DNA of 33,811 nt from Minisyncoccota bacterium (GTDB lineage Bacteria; Patescibacteriota; Minisyncoccia; Phycocordibacterales; CAIJYI01), in assembly GCA_023229825.1 (NCBI GenBank), contig JALNYN010000013.1, positions 1 through 33,811 of the forward strand, read 5' to 3'. The notes under the pieces are model-generated. The model did no database searches. It had not been told where the DNA came from and worked only from the letters and a program-made list of their open reading frames with translations. A program made the position numbers and the translations under genes. Shown piece after piece: positions 31,285-33,811 of the stretch (positions are counted from its first letter, which is position 1; the number at the start of each line of letters is the position of its first letter).

Positions 31285-31317
31285 AAAAACAAAAAATCCA
31301 CGTGCAAAAACGTGGAT
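31285..31317 (-). terminator. Intrinsic terminator upstream of pilB2
   Basis: ATCCACG and CGTGGAT pair around an 8-nt A-rich loop, followed in the minus direction by TTTTTTGTTTTTG. It would end transcripts from the NYN gene and insulate pilB2. Confidence 0.88.
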
Positions 31318-31328
31318 AATTAAACAAA

Positions 31329-31456
31329 CTAAAAAGGAAAAATGAAAAAGTAAAAACGACAATTAAAAAGTTAAAATTTAGCACAAAATATTATTTCGTG
31401 CCAATTTTTAATTTTACCTTGTCGTTTTTCCTTTTTCGATTTTAATTTTTAGTTTT
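31329..31456. repeat. Inverted ACGACAATTAAAAAG word repeat, near-copy of 15940-16081
   Basis: GAAAAATGAAAAAGTAAAAA and ACGACAATTAAAAAG at 31338-31372 face TTTTACCTTGTCGTTTTTCC and TTTTTCGATTTTAATTTTTA at 31403-31450. The right arm is identical over 47 nt to that at 16031-16080, although the neighbouring genes are unrelated. Confidence 0.9.
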
Positions 31457-32017
31457 TTAATTTCCCACCGGTTTTTGTCCGACTGGTTTTTTGTGCGGTG
31501 CCGTCCCTCTCTGTCTGATAAGGTATTTTTCAGGATGCTCGCAAAGATCGACAAAATCATCCGCTTCTTCTTTTAATTTTCCCGAAGTTGATTTTCCGAA
31601 CGATGCCACTTCGACGCGAATACCCATATTTAAACGCAAGAACTGCACGAGCGGCACGAAGTCGCCGTCGCCGGAAACGAGAACGATCACATCCAATTTG
31701 GGAGCGAGCGATATCGCGTCGACCGCAAGCCCCACATCCCAGTCGGCCTTTTTCGCACCGCCGAAAAAGATCTGCAGGTCTTTTGTCTTTATTTCGATCC
31801 CGAGTTTTTCCAGCGCCTCAAAAAAGTTTTTTTCGTCGCCCGATTCGGTGGTAATCACGTATGCGAGTGCGCGGATCAGCGCCCGATCCCCCACTGTTTC
31901 TTTTAGAATGTTCTCAAAATTAGCGCGCGACTGATACAAGTTGCGGGCGCTATGATAAATGTTTTGCGTGTCTATAAAAACACCGACGCGCTGGTGTGAA
32001 TGCTTGATTACGGCCAT
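31457..32017 (-). CDS. NYN/LabA-like PIN-fold ribonuclease
   Basis: 186 aa. NYN domain with VGVFIDTQNIY (D16), the KADWDVGLAVDAI region (D92, D94, D100) and VLVSGDGDFVPLVQFLR (D117, D119), the acidic set of the family, expected to bind metal and cut RNA. The C-terminal tail is basic and proline-rich (HKKPVGQKPVGN), perhaps for RNA binding. Single-gene unit. Its stop codon is the start of a word repeat, and a second word repeat lies on its 5' side. Confidence 0.9.
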   Translation of the reverse strand: MAVIKHSHQRVGVFIDTQNIYHSARNLYQSRANFENILKETVGDRALIRALAYVITTESGDEKNFFEALEKLGIEIKTKDLQIFFGGAKKADWDVGLAVDAISLAPKLDVIVLVSGDGDFVPLVQFLRLNMGIRVEVASFGKSTSGKLKEEADDFVDLCEHPEKYLIRQRGTAPHKKPVGQKPVGN

Positions 32018-32034
32018 AAAAGTAAAGTCTATAA

Positions 32035-32179
32035 AGTCAAAAGTCGAAAGTCGAAAGTCACAACGACAACAACTATTTGCCCTATAGAATCTGTATTAAA
32101 AAGTTACTAAAAAATATAATAAAAAATACAAAGAAATAACATCAATAGTCGTGACTTTTGACTTTCGACTTTCGACTTC
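32035..32179. repeat. Inverted CGAAAGT word repeat
   Basis: AGTCAAAAGTCGAAAGTCGA with AAGTCAC at 32035-32061 is mirrored by GTGACTTTTGACTTTCGACT and TTCGACTT at 32153-32179. The centre is very A/T-rich. On the minus strand a TATAAT box (32183-32188) sits just outside the right arm and could be the NYN promoter. Confidence 0.88.
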
Positions 32180-32194
32180 TCCATTATACGCAAA

Positions 32195-32225
32195 AGGCAG
32201 AGAATTGGATATCCCCGCCTTTTTA
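32195..32225 (-). terminator. Probable terminator of rpsO
   Basis: In the minus direction AAAAGGC pairs with GCCTTTT around an internal GGATATCC hairpin. It lies about 30 nt after the rpsO stop. The stem is less regular than the others. Confidence 0.5.
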
Positions 32226-32249
32226 AAAATTAGAGGTTGTTGCTTATCC

Positions 32250-32516
32250 TTATCCCTTGATCCCGACTTTCTTTGCCAGTTCCACAAAGCGAGCTTCATT
32301 TTTCTTTTTGAGATATTTTATGTGCGTTCTGCGGTCGGCAACCATCTGAAGGAGTCCTTTGCGCGAGTGATTATCTTTTTTGTTCACCTTAAGATGATCG
32401 GCGAGTACGTCGATCTTCTTCGTCAAAAGGGCGATCTGCACTTCAGGCGATCCGGTATCGGTCTCGTGGACCCGAACCTTCTTAATTAACGTATCTTTTG
32501 TCTTTTTCTTTAACAT
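32250..32516 (-). CDS. rpsO: Ribosomal protein uS15
   Basis: 88 aa from the ATG at 32516; a second ATG two codons upstream at 32522 is the longer option. HETDTGSPEVQIALLTKKID, LADHLK and HSRKGLLQMVADRRTHIKYL are canonical S15. The promoter TTGCAA-N17-TAACAT puts +1 at about 32516, supporting the shorter start and a leaderless mRNA. There is no autoregulatory leader of the E. coli type. It is alone, without pnp next to it. Confidence 0.96.
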   Translation of the reverse strand: MLKKKTKDTLIKKVRVHETDTGSPEVQIALLTKKIDVLADHLKVNKKDNHSRKGLLQMVADRRTHIKYLKKKNEARFVELAKKVGIKG

Positions 32517-32522
32517 ACCCAT

Positions 32523-32551
32523 ATGTTAGCATAAAACAGCTTTTTTTGCAA
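32523..32551 (-). promoter_or_regulatory. rpsO promoter, predicted leaderless
   Basis: TTGCAA (32546-32551), 17-nt spacer, TAACAT (32523-32528) preceded by TGC (extended -10). The next six bases hold the first ATG, and the second ATG falls at the predicted +1. Confidence 0.6.
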
Positions 32552-32615
32552 ATACGAATGAGGATACCAATATTACGAATGGGTACCAATATACAAATGG
32601 ATACGAATACGAACG
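32552..32615. repeat. ATACGAATGGATACCAATA word repeat, left arm
   Basis: Words such as ATACGAATG, GATACCAATAT and GGTACCAATATAC follow one another. Within it 32583-32612 is an exact 30-bp inverted partner of 33470-33499 on the other side of the gene at 32690. Confidence 0.9.
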
Positions 32616-32645
32616 GCAAGAAACGACTATTTATAAGGATATAAT

Positions 32646-32673
32646 CAAAAACCGACCCATTTGGGACGGTTTT
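32646..32673 (-). terminator. Terminator of the coiled-coil gene
   Basis: AAAACCG-CCC and GGG-CGGTTTT pair with one A/A mismatch around ATTT, with T-rich sequence after it in the minus direction. It lies 17 nt after the stop at 32690. Confidence 0.85.
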
Positions 32674-32689
32674 AGTGTAAATTTTATCA

Positions 32690-33388
32690 TTAATGATTCT
32701 GCTCGATCATTTTCCGTACCGCTTCATCCATTTGATGTTTTAACGTTTCTTTCTGTTCAGCGGTGATATTTTTTGGGACGGCTACGTTGATGGTGTCGGA
32801 TTCTTGGTCATGTCCGGCAAGAATTTTTTCTTCCTCTGCTATTTTTGGCTGGATCGCTTCCAAATTCTTATCTATTCTCACCATTTCGGAAGCAAAATAA
32901 TTCTTGCTACTCTCAAGATCAAATTTTGCGCCCAGATAATAGCTGAAAGCTTCATCGTTGTTTCCGAATCCTTTTAACCTGTCTCCTTCTTCTTCCGCCG
33001 CGTTTGCGCTATCATAATGATAATTTGGCCGATACCCGCGAGGTTCAATATTTTTGGCTGAGTCAACCAAAGGTTTTATAGAATCTATTTTTTCTTGAAT
33101 ATTTTTTATTTTTTCATCGTACTCGGCAATCTTTTTTTGATACCGCTGTTTTGACGAAGAATATTCCTTTCCCGCCGTAGTATAACTTCCGTTTATGTCC
33201 TCCCAATTCATCGGTGCGGAAACCGCCGCCATCGGAGCCAAACTCAAAACAGAAGCAAGCACTGCGCCGATCTTCGTGTTTTTGTATTTCTCCGCATAAT
33301 AATCTGCCGCTTCTTTATTTAAATTTCGTTCGCCTTCATTCGTCGTCGACGGCACGATATTTTCAATTTTTGGCTCATCCTCTTTCAT
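32690..33388 (-). CDS. Coiled-coil membrane-anchored hypothetical protein (232 aa)
   Basis: Not recognised. An acidic cytoplasmic N-terminus is followed by one hydrophobic helix (about 38-58, IGAVLASVLSLAPMAAVSAP), which could be an anchor or a signal with an AxA-type site. Then come long heptad-like coiled-coil stretches (RYQKKIAEYDEKIKNIQEKI; LEAIQPKIAEEEKIL) and a tyrosine-rich middle (YRPNYHYDSANAAEEEGDRL). It has its own terminator and lies inside a 30-bp inverted repeat, next to a recombinase fragment. Cargo of a mobile unit is possible but unproven. Confidence 0.72.
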   Translation of the reverse strand: MKEDEPKIENIVPSTTNEGERNLNKEAADYYAEKYKNTKIGAVLASVLSLAPMAAVSAPMNWEDINGSYTTAGKEYSSSKQRYQKKIAEYDEKIKNIQEKIDSIKPLVDSAKNIEPRGYRPNYHYDSANAAEEEGDRLKGFGNNDEAFSYYLGAKFDLESSKNYFASEMVRIDKNLEAIQPKIAEEEKILAGHDQESDTINVAVPKNITAEQKETLKHQMDEAVRKMIEQNH

Positions 33389-33461
33389 AAAAATATGTTT
33401 TATCTGCTAACGTTTCTATTATAACCCCCCCCCGACGATTTTGACAAGGAATATGCGAAAT

Positions 33462-33560
33462 AATGATCGTCGTATTCGTATCCATTTGTATATTGGTACG
33501 CATTCGATATATTGGTATATTTATTTCGTATATTGGTATCTCCATTCGTATGGTAAAATG
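33462..33560. repeat. ATACGAATGGATACCAATA word repeat, right arm
   Basis: Reverse-complement words (CGTATTCGTATCC, ATTTGTATATTGGTAC, ATTCGTATATTGGTATC) fill the gap between the coiled-coil gene and the recombinase fragment. It contains the 30-bp partner (33470-33499) of the left arm. A short open frame in it (33400-33585, minus) is an artefact of the repeat. Confidence 0.9.
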
Positions 33561-33565
33561 TATCC

Positions 33566-33760
33566 ATGAAGCTCACTGACCTCAAAACCGAATTTTTGGA
33601 ACATTTGGAGATCGAACGCGGACGGTCGCTAAAGACGATCGAGAATTACGACCATTATTTATCGCGGTTTGTGACATTTTCAAAAATCGCCGATATAGGC
33701 CATAATAAACTGTTACTGAAAGTCGTTAGTCCGTCGTTCGGTTCCGCGCCATTTTTGTAA
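33566..33760 (+). pseudogene. Truncated tyrosine recombinase (XerC/D-like N-terminus)
   Basis: The first about 45 residues (MKLTDLKTEFLEHLEIERGR; LKTIENYDHYLSRFV) are a clear N-terminal SAM-like core-binding start of Xer-type integrases. After about residue 45 the similarity stops, and the frame ends at 64 aa, against about 300 for an intact enzyme. No catalytic domain is present. I saw no frame-shifted continuation in the remaining 50 bases. It looks like a remnant left by rearrangement, possibly at the point where the next gene joins. Confidence 0.75.
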
Positions 33761-33811
33761 TTTCATAAATCTTCTTTTTCAGTGTAGCAATTTTTTTAAG
33801 AAGGTTCAAAG
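33726..33811 (-). CDS. Possible 3' end of a gene entering from the right
   Basis: On the minus strand an open frame runs from the window edge to a TAA at 33726-33728, ending KKKIYEITKMARNRTTD, a Lys-rich helical tail. It overlaps the last codons of the recombinase fragment. If real, its end replaced the rest of the recombinase gene. The short length makes this weak. Confidence 0.3.
   Translation of the reverse strand, partial: LNLLKKIATLKKKIYEITKMARNRTTD

Noticed and set aside
33400..33585. Minus-strand open frame rich in Tyr and Asn
   Set aside because: It is produced by the ATACGAATGG word repeat; composition is repeat-driven and no start signal is present.
1..33811. tRNA or rRNA genes
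   Set aside because: No cloverleaf-like segments with a T-loop and acceptor pairing, and no rRNA-like stretches were noticed by eye on either strand; a covariance search was not possible.

Overview
The window reads as a chromosomal segment of a Candidate Phyla Radiation (Patescibacteria) bacterium, most likely from the Parcubacteria group. The evidence is gene content and style: a complete-looking type IV pilus (T4P) machine, ComEC/ComF competence genes, small ribosomal proteins, many short lineage-type hypothetical proteins, and few Shine-Dalgarno sites. The assignment is inference from family knowledge; no rRNA or tRNA gene was found to confirm it.

Layout. (1) 1-6340, minus strand: pilM-pilN-pilO-pilP-like-pilB1-receiver-pilT, the inner-membrane platform, extension and retraction motors and a CheY-like regulator. 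(2) 6405-10167: comF, a short site-2 protease, rpmB (L28), a ComEC-type metallo-beta-lactamase and a second site-2 protease. (3) 10265-16816: an ATP-cone/nuclease fusion, DedA, an orphan gene, a membrane-anchored winged-helix/Cas2-like gene bracketed by two long perfect palindromes, a ComEC channel without its hydrolase domain, a polysaccharide deacetylase, and RNase HI with a C-terminal hybrid-binding domain. (4) 16894-20636: two tandem small membrane-protein cassettes, recJ, a HIT hydrolase and small conserved hypotheticals. (5) 20780-23932: an acidic hypothetical, pgk, tpiA, another hypothetical. (6) 24153-31264, minus strand: a second pilus block with pilB2, pilC, FimT/PilV/PilW-like minor pilins, a large PilX-like adhesin pilin and a GspG-like pilin. 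(7) 31457-33811: a NYN nuclease, rpsO (S15), a coiled-coil protein inside a 30-bp inverted repeat, a truncated tyrosine-recombinase start, and possibly the 3' end of a gene entering from the right.

Working together: pilMNO(P), PilC, two PilB motors, PilT and five pilin-like subunits would build and retract a pilus. The ComEC pore, its separately encoded hydrolase, ComF and RecJ fit DNA uptake and recombination. The prepilin peptidase, the secretin (not expected if there is no outer membrane), ComEA, DprA and a histidine kinase are not in the window.

Most unusual signals: (a) intergenic gaps filled with short repeated words, usually followed by their own reverse complement, in several distinct word families; (b) the palindrome-bracketed Cas2-like gene, whose promoter lies partly inside the upstream palindrome; (c) two apparent start-site classes, near-leaderless genes with a -10 box 6-10 nt before the start codon versus genes with a perfect TTGACA box plus, mostly, a strong Shine-Dalgarno site; (d) dispersed GC-rich multi-hairpin elements, one of which seems to encode the N-terminus of TpiA.
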